The position numbers and the translations under genes were made by a program. From the NCBI GenBank assembly GCA_025149125.1, contig CP102272.1, positions 4,526,001-4,590,000 of the forward strand: a stretch of 64,000 nucleotides of DNA, read 5' to 3'. Position 1 is the first letter of the stretch; every line of letters begins with the position of its first letter. The notes beneath the pieces were generated by a model. It was not told the origin of the DNA and searched no databases. It saw only the letters and a list, made by a program, of their open reading frames with translations. The stretch is from [Clostridium] asparagiforme DSM 15981. Lineage in GTDB: Bacteria > Bacillota > Clostridia > Lachnospirales > Lachnospiraceae. Below are positions 53,685 to 61,931 of the stretch, piece after piece.

Positions 53685-54707
53685 TTATGTAAAGTCCAGC
53701 ACCACCTTGAGCATTTCCCCAGCCCTGCGGTCAAATTCCGCGAAGGCTTCCGGCGCGTCCGCAAACCTGTACACGTTGGTCACAATCTTCTCCAGGTCCA
53801 CGCCTCCGGCCTTCACCAGGTCGATGAGTTCCAGGAAATCCGCCTTCAGGGCGTTGCGGGAGCCGAACACGTTCAGCTCCTTCTTCTGGATGGTGGTGAA
53901 GTTGAAGTCCAGGTTCTTCTTGCCGATGCCGATGAGCACCACGTTTCCGCCGAAGGCCGCCGCGTCGATGCAGTTCTGGAAGGTGGAGGGCAGGCCCACC
54001 GCCTCGATGGTCACGTCGAATCCGTCGCCGCCCGTGACATCCTCCACCTGCTCCCGGAAATGCTCCGGCGAGTCGTTGAGCAGCGTCCCCTCCAGGCCGA
54101 AGCTGTCCATGGCAAACTGAAGTTTTTTCTCAGCCACGTCCGCCACATAGACCCTGGCTCCCTTGGCCTTGGCCGCCACCGCGGCCAGCACGCCAATGGT
54201 ACCCGCTCCCAGTACCAGTACCCGGTCCCCGGGCTTAATATTGGCACGGGAAACGCCGTGGTAGCTGATGCAGAAGGGTTCGATCAGCGCCAGGGTTTTG
54301 GGCGGAACGCCCTTGCCGTCGTAAATGCGCTCAAGGGGCATTGCGACGTACTCGGAAAAAGCGCCGTCCCGTTGACAGCCCATGGTCTGGTTGGTGGTGC
54401 AGCAGTTCACCAGGCCCCGGCGGCAGGAATAGCAGTGGGTGCAGTTGAAATAGGGGTTACAGGTGACGATCATGCCCTTTTTCAGGCCGTAGTCATTTTC
54501 CCCCACCTCCACGATCTCGGCGGAAAACTCGTGACCCGGTATCCTGGGATAATCAAAATACGCGTAGGTTCCGCGGTAGGAGCCCAAATCGCTTCCGCAA
54601 ATTCCGCCGTAGAGCAGCTTTAACAGGGCCTCGCCCTCCTTCGCAACCGGCATTGGGTCCTCCCGGAACACCACCTGGCCCGGCTGGTTGATCACAATCG
54701 ATTTCAT
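53685..54707 (-). CDS. zinc-binding MDR alcohol dehydrogenase (sugar-acid or polyol type)
   Basis: 340-residue medium-chain dehydrogenase. The catalytic zinc Cys is in GGICGSDLGSYRG and its His/Glu in PGHEFSAEI. The structural zinc cysteines are in CNPYFNCTHCYSCRRG with LVNCC after it. The Rossmann motif is VLGAGTIGVLAAV. Family members oxidise sorbitol, L-idonate or L-galactonate. It is the last gene of the uronate operon, 20 bases after uxaB, so a hexonate such as L-gulonate or L-galactonate is a reasonable guess. Confidence 0.85.
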   Translation of the reverse strand: MKSIVINQPGQVVFREDPMPVAKEGEALLKLLYGGICGSDLGSYRGTYAYFDYPRIPGHEFSAEIVEVGENDYGLKKGMIVTCNPYFNCTHCYSCRRGLVNCCTTNQTMGCQRDGAFSEYVAMPLERIYDGKGVPPKTLALIEPFCISYHGVSRANIKPGDRVLVLGAGTIGVLAAVAAKAKGARVYVADVAEKKLQFAMDSFGLEGTLLNDSPEHFREQVEDVTGGDGFDVTIEAVGLPSTFQNCIDAAAFGGNVVLIGIGKKNLDFNFTTIQKKELNVFGSRNALKADFLELIDLVKAGGVDLEKIVTNVYRFADAPEAFAEFDRRAGEMLKVVLDFT

Positions 54708-54727
54708 CCGCTTCTCTCCTTCTTTTG

Positions 54728-56218
54728 TCAGTTGCCCAGCAGCTCAAACACGCGGTGGACGCCCTCCCGCTCAAACAGCTGCAGATATTCGGTTACCAGT
54801 TCCAAAAAGCCCGGAATTTCCGTCAGGTCCCCACCCCAAAAGGCTTCGTTCCGGCACACGGCCCCGGCCAGCTCCACCGGGCTGTCGCTCTTATGGGCCT
54901 CAAAGAAGCGCAGTACCTCCATGTCGTCGCAGATCCGGTACTCCGTCTCTCCCCGATGGGCCACCAGGGCATTTTCCTCCAAACGCTCTCCCCGGTAGAA
55001 CATCACGTAAGCCGCGAACCCGGCCGTCAGCCTGGGCGGCAGCCCGCCCGTGGCGGCCTGGTACTCCCTGACCGTGGGCAGAACCCTGGCCTTCCACTTG
55101 GACGTGGTGTTTAAGGAGATGGCCAGCAGGCTGTGGTCGATAAAGGGATTGCACAGCCGGTCGAACAGGCCCGCCGCGTAGTCTTCCAGCTCCTCCTTCG
55201 GGTACTCGGTCAGCACCGGGATGATCTCGTCGTAGACGCAGCGTTCCATGAAGGAGTAGATGGCCGGGTCCTCCATGCATTTTCGCACGATGTCCTGGCC
55301 CGATAGGTAGGAGGCCAGCACCATGGTGGTCTGGACGCCGTTGAGCATGCGGACCTTGCGCTTCTTATAGGGCGTGCAGTCCTCCGCCACGATCACCGGC
55401 AGCCCCGCCTTCTTGAAGGGCAGCTCGTCCTCCAGCTCCTTCGGCCCCTCGATCACCCAGATGGCGAACACCTCGCCGGTGTCCAGCAGAAGATCCTCGT
55501 AACCGTTCTGAGCGTTCAAAGTCTCCGCCTCGGCCCTGGGGTAACCGGTGACGATGCGGTCCACCATGGTGGAGCAGAAAATCACCTCCCGGTCAAGCCA
55601 TCCGGCAAATTCCGGCTCCAGCTTCCACAGTTCGGTGTATTGGCCCACGCAGCGCTTCAGCTCGTCGCCGTTGTGGTCGATCAGCTCGCAGGACAGAATC
55701 ACCAGTCCCTTGCCCGCCTCCCCCTTGAAGCAGGAGTAGCGCTCGTAGAGGAACCGGGTGAGCTTGGCCGGAAATGACCCCGGCGGCTCCTCGTCGAACC
55801 GTGAATTTTCATCGAACGCGATGCCCGCCTCGGTGGTGTTGCTGACAATGTAGCGCAGATCGGGATTGGCCGCGCAGGCCAGAAGCGCGCCGTAATCCTC
55901 GTAGGGGTTTAAAGCCCGGCTGATGGAACTGACCACCCGTTTGCGGATCACCTGCTCCCCGTTTTCCAGCCCCCTCAGGTATACGGTGTAAAGCCCGTCC
56001 TGGCGGTTGATGTCCTCGCTTCTGCCCTGGGCGATGGGCTGAGCCACCACTACCTTGGTTCCCCAGCCGGTCCGCTCGTTGGCCAGATCGATAAAATAGT
56101 CCACAAAGGCCCGCAGGAAATTTCCCTCGCCGAACTGCAGCACCCGCTCCGTGCCCTCCGGCATGAGATATCCCTCAAACCCAAGTTTTTCCAATGTTTT
56201 GTATGACAATCTCTCCAT
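54728..56218 (-). CDS. uxaB: tagaturonate reductase (altronate oxidoreductase)
   Basis: NAD-dependent enzyme that reduces D-tagaturonate to D-altronate in galacturonate breakdown. 496 residues of the mannitol dehydrogenase family. Motifs VLQFGEGNFLRAFVDYFID, SNTTEAGIAFD, MVDRIVTGYPRAEA and VRMLNGVQTTMV fit UxaB rather than UxuB. It is 17 bases after a 2-hydroxyacid dehydrogenase gene and precedes the MDR gene. UxaC and the KDG kinase and aldolase genes are not in the window. Confidence 0.9.
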   Translation of the reverse strand: MERLSYKTLEKLGFEGYLMPEGTERVLQFGEGNFLRAFVDYFIDLANERTGWGTKVVVAQPIAQGRSEDINRQDGLYTVYLRGLENGEQVIRKRVVSSISRALNPYEDYGALLACAANPDLRYIVSNTTEAGIAFDENSRFDEEPPGSFPAKLTRFLYERYSCFKGEAGKGLVILSCELIDHNGDELKRCVGQYTELWKLEPEFAGWLDREVIFCSTMVDRIVTGYPRAEAETLNAQNGYEDLLLDTGEVFAIWVIEGPKELEDELPFKKAGLPVIVAEDCTPYKKRKVRMLNGVQTTMVLASYLSGQDIVRKCMEDPAIYSFMERCVYDEIIPVLTEYPKEELEDYAAGLFDRLCNPFIDHSLLAISLNTTSKWKARVLPTVREYQAATGGLPPRLTAGFAAYVMFYRGERLEENALVAHRGETEYRICDDMEVLRFFEAHKSDSPVELAGAVCRNEAFWGGDLTEIPGFLELVTEYLQLFEREGVHRVFELLGN

Positions 56219-56235
56219 GACTTCATTCCCCCTTG

Positions 56236-57186
56236 TCAGGCGTTCACCTGGTTGACCGGACAGCCCTCCAGAAACGCGCTCAGATTTTCCACTGCAATAT
56301 CCATCAACCGCTGCCTGCTGCTCTTCGCCGCCCAGGCGATGTGGGGCGTGATCAGGCAGTTTTTTGCGCCCAGCAGCGGGTTATCGCCCCGGATCGGCTC
56401 TGTCTCCACCACATCCAGACCGGCCCCCGCCACCTTTCCCGAATCCAGGGCCCGGCGCAGGGCGGTCTCGTCGATGAGCGGCCCTCTGGACGTATTGATC
56501 AAATAGACCCCGTCCTTCATTTTCCCGATGCTCTCGTCGTTTATCATCCCCCGGTTGTCCGCAAGGAGCGGACAGTGCAGGGAAATGAAATCCGACCGCC
56601 GGTACACCTCTTCCAGGGACACACAGGTCAGATCCGGGCACTCCGCCGGGAACTTGTCATAGCCGATGACCTCCATGCCGAAGGCCCGGCCGATCCCCGC
56701 CACCGCCCGGCCGATGCGGCCGCAGCCCACCAGTCCCAATGTTTTCCCGGCAAGCTCGATCAGGGGGTAGTTCCAGAAGCAGAAGTCCGGGCAGCGCTCC
56801 CACTCCCCGGCCGCCACGACCCGGCTGTGCTCCCCCACGTGGTGGCAAAGTTCCAGCATCAGCGCGAACACGAACTGGGCCACCGCCGCGGTGCCGTAGG
56901 CGGGGATATTGGACACCGCGATCCCCCGCTCCCGGGCAGCGTCAATATCCACGATATTGTAGCCCGTTGCCAGCACGCCGATGTAGCGGACCCCCGGGCA
57001 GCGCTCCAGCGTCTCCCGGGTGACGGGCGTCTTGTTGGTCAGCACGATCTGCGCGTCCCCGATGCGCTCCGCCACAGCCTCCGGCGGCGTCCGGTCGTAA
57101 ACCGTCAAGTCACCCAGGGCCGAAAATCCATCCCAGCTCAAGTCCCCCGGGTTCTCCGTATATCCGTCCAATATAATGATCTTCAT
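56236..57186 (-). CDS. D-isomer-specific 2-hydroxyacid dehydrogenase (full length)
   Basis: 316 residues, NAD-dependent. The catalytic and binding residues are present: GVLATGYNIVDID, the NAD loop GLVGCGRIGRAVA, Arg in INTSRGPLID, Glu in DVVETEPIRGDNPLL and His in ITPHIAWAA. Reduces glyoxylate, hydroxypyruvate or a keto-sugar acid. Start chosen at 57186 (MKIIILDGY) after GGGAGGA. It lies between a sugar epimerase and uxaB in the uronate operon. Confidence 0.9.
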   Translation of the reverse strand: MKIIILDGYTENPGDLSWDGFSALGDLTVYDRTPPEAVAERIGDAQIVLTNKTPVTRETLERCPGVRYIGVLATGYNIVDIDAARERGIAVSNIPAYGTAAVAQFVFALMLELCHHVGEHSRVVAAGEWERCPDFCFWNYPLIELAGKTLGLVGCGRIGRAVAGIGRAFGMEVIGYDKFPAECPDLTCVSLEEVYRRSDFISLHCPLLADNRGMINDESIGKMKDGVYLINTSRGPLIDETALRRALDSGKVAGAGLDVVETEPIRGDNPLLGAKNCLITPHIAWAAKSSRQRLMDIAVENLSAFLEGCPVNQVNA

Positions 57187-57211
57187 TCGATTCCTCCCCA
57201 AAGTCAGCCTC

Positions 57212-58108
57212 CTACAGCACAGACCAGGCCCTGTTAATCACCCGTTTCGTATTTGCAAGCACAATCTCCGCCTCCTCGCCGGGCCGGGGCGTCACCTCGG
57301 CGGACAGCATGACGGGATTTCTGCTGTTAAAAAATCCCTCCTGCCGGAGTACGGTGAAAAAATCATAAAGCTCCCCCACATCGTTGGCCCCGTGGGGATA
57401 GCCGAATCTGGGATGTTTGTCCCCGTAGGCGTCCTTCTCCGGCGTCACCACCGCGTTTCCGATGTGGAAATGGGTCAGGTAGGGCCGCATGGCCCGCACC
57501 GCAAAGGCGCTGTCCTCATAGGTGGTCGGGAAATGGGACAGGTCCGCCAGCAGCCCGAAATTGTTCGTCACCTGGCGCATCTCAGAGGCAAACCGGGCCG
57601 CCAGAGGCGCGGGGCCGATGAGCACTTTCTTGTCCAGGTCGAAGTCAAAGACCTCCAGTTCCACCGCCATTCCCAGACTGCTGCCGCGGCTGCACAGGGC
57701 CCTGGCCGTCTTCTTGAGCTGCGAGAGCGCCTCCTCTTTCCCCTCCCGGCACCAGGCTCCGGCCATAAAGGAAAATCCCGAGGCCCCGAAGCTCTTGGCG
57801 TCCTCCATAGCTTCCAGCAGGCGCTCCTGGGCCATTCTCCGTTCCGGCTCGTCCAGGCTGTTGGGATTTAAATTCTCTCCAAGGATCACGGGCTGGGCCC
57901 CGTAGGCCACCGACAAATGGGACTGGTTCAGGATATGCCGGATCTGCTTCTTCACCTCCGGGTCCTTGTAATCCGTGATCTCCACCGCGTCCAAATCCCC
58001 GTCCCTGGCGATATGCCGGACGGCGTCCACCGGATCGTACCGGTCCGTCGGAAAGCTCATCCAACTCAAGGTTCCCAGCCGGAAATATTTATGAATCGAT
58101 TCCATCAT
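57212..58108 (-). CDS. sugar phosphate isomerase/epimerase (xylose isomerase-like TIM barrel)
   Basis: 298 residues of the AP-endonuclease-2/xylose-isomerase-like family. Metal-ligand-type positions are MAVELEVFDFD, LADLSHFPTTYED, LTHFHIGNAV and a late VMLSAEVTPR. It probably epimerises a keto sugar or sugar acid. The start overlaps the UxaA stop (ATGA), giving tight coupling. Substrate unknown. Confidence 0.8.
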   Translation of the reverse strand: MMESIHKYFRLGTLSWMSFPTDRYDPVDAVRHIARDGDLDAVEITDYKDPEVKKQIRHILNQSHLSVAYGAQPVILGENLNPNSLDEPERRMAQERLLEAMEDAKSFGASGFSFMAGAWCREGKEEALSQLKKTARALCSRGSSLGMAVELEVFDFDLDKKVLIGPAPLAARFASEMRQVTNNFGLLADLSHFPTTYEDSAFAVRAMRPYLTHFHIGNAVVTPEKDAYGDKHPRFGYPHGANDVGELYDFFTVLRQEGFFNSRNPVMLSAEVTPRPGEEAEIVLANTKRVINRAWSVL

Positions 58109-59607
58109 ACGATAACCCCGTTCTTGAAAATCGCGATGCGGCGGTAACCCATGGCCTCGCCCTTGGTCTGTTCCCCACCGGCCACCCGCAGAATCTGCCG
58201 GTAAAGCTCCGCAGCCGCGTCCCCGATGGGCATGCCTTCGGCAACCACCCCGGCGTTAAAATCCATCCAGCCCCTTTTCTTCTCGTACAGCGGCGTGTTG
58301 GTGGACACCTTGATGGTGGGCGCGGCGGTGCTGTAGGGCGTGCCCCGGCCGGTGGTAAAGATCACGATGTGGGCCCCGGCGGCCGTCAGGTTGGTGGCCG
58401 AGACCAGATCGCTGCCCGGTCCGGCAAGTAGCGTAAGCCCTTTCTTGCGAATCTGCCCCGCGTAGGGAATCACGTCCTCGATCGGCGCGCTCCCGCCCTT
58501 CTGCACGCAGCCGCAGCTCTTGTCCTCCAGGGAGCTGATTCCCCCCTCGTAATTGCCCGGGGCCGGATTGCCGTACACCGGCTGCCCGTTGCGCACGAAA
58601 TAATCCCGGTAATCGTTGAGCATGGCCTGGGCCTTGTCGAAAACCTCCCGGCTGACGCACCGGTGCAGCAGCATCTGCTCCGCGCCGAACATCTCCGGCA
58701 CCTCGGTGATCATGGTGCTGCCGCCTCTGGCCACCAGCATGTCCCCCGCCCGACCCAGCACCGGGTTGGCCGTGACGCCGGACAGGCCGTCGCTGCCGCC
58801 GCATTTCATCCCGATCACCAGCTCGCTTGCGGGGATGGGGCTTCGTTTAAACTGTCCCGCGTACTCCGCCAGCCTGACCAGCAGGCGGCTGCCCTCCGCG
58901 ACCTCGTCCTCCACCTCCTGGCAGACCAGAAACTTCACCCGGTCCGGGCTGAAGCCGTCCCCCGCGGTTCGGATAACAGCCTCTTTAAACTCCGCGGGCA
59001 CGTTGTTCTCGCAGCCCAGGCTGACCACCAGCACCGCCCCTGCGTTGGGGTGGTTTGCCAGGGAGGCCAGAAGCTGCCTGGTCATCTCATTGTCCTCGCC
59101 CAGCTGGCTGCACCCGAAGGGGTGGGGGAAGGCGTAAAGCCCGTCCAGTCCAAAGCGCTCCACCAGCTCCTGGTTCTCCACGGCCAGGCGCATACACAGA
59201 TCGTCCACGCAGCCCACGCCGGGAATGATCCAGATTTCATTGCGGATTCCCGCCCGGCCGTCCTCCCGCCGGTAGCCCATAAAGGTCTCCGGTTCGCAGG
59301 GCGCAAGGGGCTTAACGTCCGGCTCGTAGGCGTACTCCACGTGCTCGGTCAAATTGCTCTTCATGTTGTGGGTGTGCACCCACTGCCCCGCCTCAATATC
59401 CGCAGTGGCCCCGCCGATGGAGCAGCCGTACTTGATCACATCCGTTCCCGCCGGGATGGGCCGCAGGGCGATCTTGTGGCCCTGGCGGACCATTTCCCTG
59501 GCCGTCACGATTTTGCCCGGCCCGAAGGAGACGGTCTCGCCGGCCGCGATGGGCGCCAGGGCCACGGCCACCGCGTCCTCCTCACGAATTTGTAATAATT
59601 TCTGCAT
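58105..59607 (-). CDS. uxaA: altronate dehydratase, fused UxaA
   Basis: 500-residue one-piece enzyme. An SAF domain (1-100, LAPIAAGETVSFGPGKI, HKIALRPIPAGTDVIKYG) is joined to the catalytic part (105-500) with VSLGCENNVP, IGMKCGGSDGLSG, DKSCGCVQKGG and FTTGRGTPYST. Converts D-altronate to 2-keto-3-deoxygluconate. It is followed by an epimerase and then uxaB downstream, which supports altronate as substrate. The start follows AAGGGATGAG. A second, split UxaA system is encoded at 48040-49517. Confidence 0.9.
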   Translation of the reverse strand: MQKLLQIREEDAVAVALAPIAAGETVSFGPGKIVTAREMVRQGHKIALRPIPAGTDVIKYGCSIGGATADIEAGQWVHTHNMKSNLTEHVEYAYEPDVKPLAPCEPETFMGYRREDGRAGIRNEIWIIPGVGCVDDLCMRLAVENQELVERFGLDGLYAFPHPFGCSQLGEDNEMTRQLLASLANHPNAGAVLVVSLGCENNVPAEFKEAVIRTAGDGFSPDRVKFLVCQEVEDEVAEGSRLLVRLAEYAGQFKRSPIPASELVIGMKCGGSDGLSGVTANPVLGRAGDMLVARGGSTMITEVPEMFGAEQMLLHRCVSREVFDKAQAMLNDYRDYFVRNGQPVYGNPAPGNYEGGISSLEDKSCGCVQKGGSAPIEDVIPYAGQIRKKGLTLLAGPGSDLVSATNLTAAGAHIVIFTTGRGTPYSTAAPTIKVSTNTPLYEKKRGWMDFNAGVVAEGMPIGDAAAELYRQILRVAGGEQTKGEAMGYRRIAIFKNGVIV

Positions 59608-59610
59608 GGC

Positions 59611-60420
59611 TCATCCCTTTTCTCTCATCGCGCGGACTTCCTCGTAGTTCATGCACCAGGTGGGCTTCTCTCCCTTCAGTATCTCCACGATGCCCTGACA
59701 GCCCTGGTAGCTCATCCGGTCCATGGCTTCCACGGTCAGCGCCGCACAGTGGGGTGAGAGCACCACGTTGTCCAGGCTTAAAAGCGGATTGTCCGCCCGC
59801 ACCGGCTCCTGGGCGAACACGTCCAGAGCCGCCCCGGCGATCACGCGGTTTTTCAGCGCTTCGTACAAATCCGCCTCGTTCACATTGGAGCCCCGGGAGA
59901 AGTTCAGCAGGCATGCGCCGGGCTTCATCAGCTCCAGCCGCCTCTTATCCACGAAATTGTCGTTCTCAGGCGAAGCGTTTAAGTGCAGGCTCACATAGTC
60001 CGCCCGGCGGAAGATATCGTCCACATCCTCCACACAGGTGATATAGTCCGGCAGGTCCTCCTTTTTCACAAAGGGATCGTAGCCCAGAATCTCCATATCA
60101 AAGCCGCCGTGTGCCTTTTTCGCCAAGGTTCTTCCAATATTTCCCAGTCCAATGATACCCAGGGTCTTTCCCCCGATGTCGTGGCTCTCAAACGACAGCG
60201 GCGCGTCGAAATCCGCCTTGCGGGCCGCCTTCTCCAGGGGCAGCATGTTCTTGGCCATGGCCAGGATCGCCCCCAGGGTGTGCTCAGCCACGGAATCCAT
60301 ATTGGCGAGGGGCGTGCGCACCACGTAAAGGCCAAGTCTGGTGGCAGTGGCCACGTCCACCACGTTGTCCACGCCCACGCCGTGCTTGGACACCACCTGA
60401 AGCTTCTTCCCCTCCTTCAA
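59611..60420 (-). CDS. 2-hydroxyacid dehydrogenase, N-terminally truncated
   Basis: 269 codons remain of a protein normally near 320. The NAD loop (GIIGLGNIGRTLAKK), Arg in LLNFSRGSNVN, Glu in VFAQEPVRADNPLL and His in VLSPHCAALTVE are intact. The first 50-60 residues of the substrate domain are lost. The frame is open from a TGA at 60445-60447 that lies inside a dispersed repeat (60425-60454). The only starts are TTG 60420 without a ribosome site, or a GTG after AAGGAGGGG. It is probably a pseudogene or a remodelled short protein. It stands just upstream of uxaA on the same strand. Confidence 0.6.
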   Translation of the reverse strand: MKEGKKLQVVSKHGVGVDNVVDVATATRLGLYVVRTPLANMDSVAEHTLGAILAMAKNMLPLEKAARKADFDAPLSFESHDIGGKTLGIIGLGNIGRTLAKKAHGGFDMEILGYDPFVKKEDLPDYITCVEDVDDIFRRADYVSLHLNASPENDNFVDKRRLELMKPGACLLNFSRGSNVNEADLYEALKNRVIAGAALDVFAQEPVRADNPLLSLDNVVLSPHCAALTVEAMDRMSYQGCQGIVEILKGEKPTWCMNYEEVRAMREKG

Positions 60421-60424
60421 AATC

Positions 60425-60454
60425 CGAACCGCTCCAAAGTCGCCTCAATCCCCG
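60425..60454 (-). repeat. 30-base core of the palindromic repeat family, second site
   Basis: Reads CGGGGATTGAGGCGACTTTG and on to GAGCGGTTCG on the minus strand. It matches 2583-2612 at 28 of 30 positions, with GGGTGAG about 20 bases further out at both sites. It marks the lost 5' end of the dehydrogenase gene. Confidence 0.7.
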
Positions 60455-60517
60455 CCCCCCTGCCTCTCACCCACTACGTTTTCTCGATTACCTGTTCCCT
60501 CGCTTTTCCTTGGGGTA

Positions 60518-60579
60518 AAAAAATCTCTGGCTTAGGAGCCGCCTGCTTGTGACAGGTACTGCCTTTGCCAGAGATTTTT
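60518..60579. terminator. long hairpin with T-runs on both strands
   Basis: AAAAATCTCTGGC and GCCAGAGATTTTT form a 13-bp stem with an inner GCCTG/CAGG helix. Could be a terminator or the first member of the repeat island. Confidence 0.6.
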
Positions 60580-60670
60580 ACAATTTATTCCCAAAAGCAA
60601 GCCAAGAGCTTTTTTCTTTATTGGGGAGTGCGTTGTGGGAGCATTTTTCCCTTACAGCCGGAAATGCCAG

Positions 60671-61068
60671 GCCATGGCGGGGGAGGGGTTTGGGGGCGTG
60701 TGGAGGGGAGTCAATGGTGCTTAGGTACCGGCAGTGCAAAAAAAGGGGCAAAAGCTTGCCTCAAAGCAAGCTTTTGAGTGGACCTGAACAGCGTATTCCT
60801 TCAGGAATACGGTGTGAATGTCCACGGTACCCCTTCTTTTGTGCTGTCGGGACCTTAGCAACATGACTTCCCGGAGCTAGGGTGTGTTTGGAAATTGCTT
60901 TCCGCCAGATGTGCGTCACACTTTGTGGGAGATTTGGTCCCGATGAGGGAGGCGTAGCGGGCTACGTTGACCGAATTGGGACCAAATATGCCGCGAAGTG
61001 GGGCGTGCAGATGGTGGAAATGAATTTTCAAACACACCCTAGCCCCCGAACCCCTCCCCCGCCATGGC
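60671..61068. repeat. nested palindromic repeat island with 26-base inverted ends
   Basis: GCCATGGCGGGGGAGGGGTT (60671 on) and its inverse ending at 61068 match at 25 of 26 bases. Inside are the imperfect arms around 60718-60748 and 60825-60860, perfect hairpins CAAAAGCTTGC/GCAAGCTTTTG and CGTATTCC/GGAATACG, and the 166-bp element at 60877-61042. No ORF with a ribosome site was found between 60421 and 61076. Confidence 0.7.
60877..61042. mobile_element. MITE-like palindromic element (166 bp)
   Basis: The ends CTAGGGTGTGTTTGGAAAT (60877-60895) and ATTTTCAAACACACCCTAG (61024-61042) are inverted copies with one mismatch in 19. Both are bordered by CTAG, which may be a target duplication. Inside, TTTGGTCCC pairs with GGGACCAAA and GTAGC with GCTAC, so the whole element can fold. 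There is no transposase, so it is a non-autonomous element; its mover is unknown. Confidence 0.65.
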
Positions 61069-61076
61069 CGTCCCTT

Positions 61077-61931
61077 TCAGCCCACCCTGTTAAAAATGCT
61101 TTGCAGATATTCCACATCCCCATGATACCGCTCCCGGCTGGAGTTTTCCAGTAGCATCGCAATATGGGGCTTTTGCTGTTTGACCAGTTTGAGGAGCAGC
61201 TCGAAACAGAAGTCGCCTTCCCCTACATGCCGGAACTGCTGGATTCCGTTCTCGTAGACGAAATCTTTCATGTGGAGGGCTCCGATGCGGTCGCCGTAGT
61301 AGGCGAAGGCTTTCTCCACGGCCCGGCGCTGGGACTCGGGGGAGACGGAGTCTGGGCCGATCAGGTTGACGGCGTCCAGGATTACCTCCACGTTGGGGGA
61401 GTCGATGTCCTCCAGAAAACGCTTCATCCGCGCCGGGCTGTACAGCGTGTGGTCGAATACGCCCTCCACGCCCACGATCACGCCCAGCTTCTCCGCGGCG
61501 GATACGATCTCTCTCATGCTCTTTAGCAGGAGCTGGTAAGCTTCCTCGGTGTAGGTCTCGGGCGTGACGGCCATGTCCGGGTCCAGGCGGCCGGTCTCGG
61601 TGCCTACCATGTCCGCTCCCATCACGCGGGCGTATTTTAAATGCTCGATGAAACGGGCCACCTCTGCCTGCCGCTGGGATTCGATGGGGTTCACCGGGTT
61701 GATGTAGCAGCCCAGAACCGCTACGTGGATTCCGTTTTCCTGCAAAAGGGAACGGATATGGCGGGCGAAGCCGGCGCTGTAGTGGCCGGGGTCAAAGTTG
61801 TAGTTGGAAATGGATTTTGACATGGCCAGTTGGATCTGGGTGACGCCTGCGGCCTTTACCTGGCCGAAAAGCTCCTCCAGCTCCATTTTCGGGCAAATGT
61901 CGTGACAGCGCATTCCTGCATTAATCTTCAT
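61077..61931 (-). CDS. sugar phosphate isomerase/epimerase (xylose isomerase-like TIM barrel)
   Basis: 284 residues. Family motifs are VAVLGCYINPVNP, ADMVGTETGRLD, VIVGVEGVFDH (metal Glu), EVILDAVNLIGP, ALHMKDFVYENG and a final IAMLLENSS. It differs from the 57212 paralogue in sequence and overlaps the upstream oxidoreductase stop by 11 bases. The repeat island begins directly after its stop and separates it from the rest of the uronate genes. Substrate unknown. Confidence 0.85.
   Translation of the reverse strand: MKINAGMRCHDICPKMELEELFGQVKAAGVTQIQLAMSKSISNYNFDPGHYSAGFARHIRSLLQENGIHVAVLGCYINPVNPIESQRQAEVARFIEHLKYARVMGADMVGTETGRLDPDMAVTPETYTEEAYQLLLKSMREIVSAAEKLGVIVGVEGVFDHTLYSPARMKRFLEDIDSPNVEVILDAVNLIGPDSVSPESQRRAVEKAFAYYGDRIGALHMKDFVYENGIQQFRHVGEGDFCFELLLKLVKQQKPHIAMLLENSSRERYHGDVEYLQSIFNRVG

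Noticed and set aside
60882..61154. Small ORFs inside the MITE-like element
   Set aside because: They follow the palindrome on both strands and are explained by the inverted repeat, not by coding selection.
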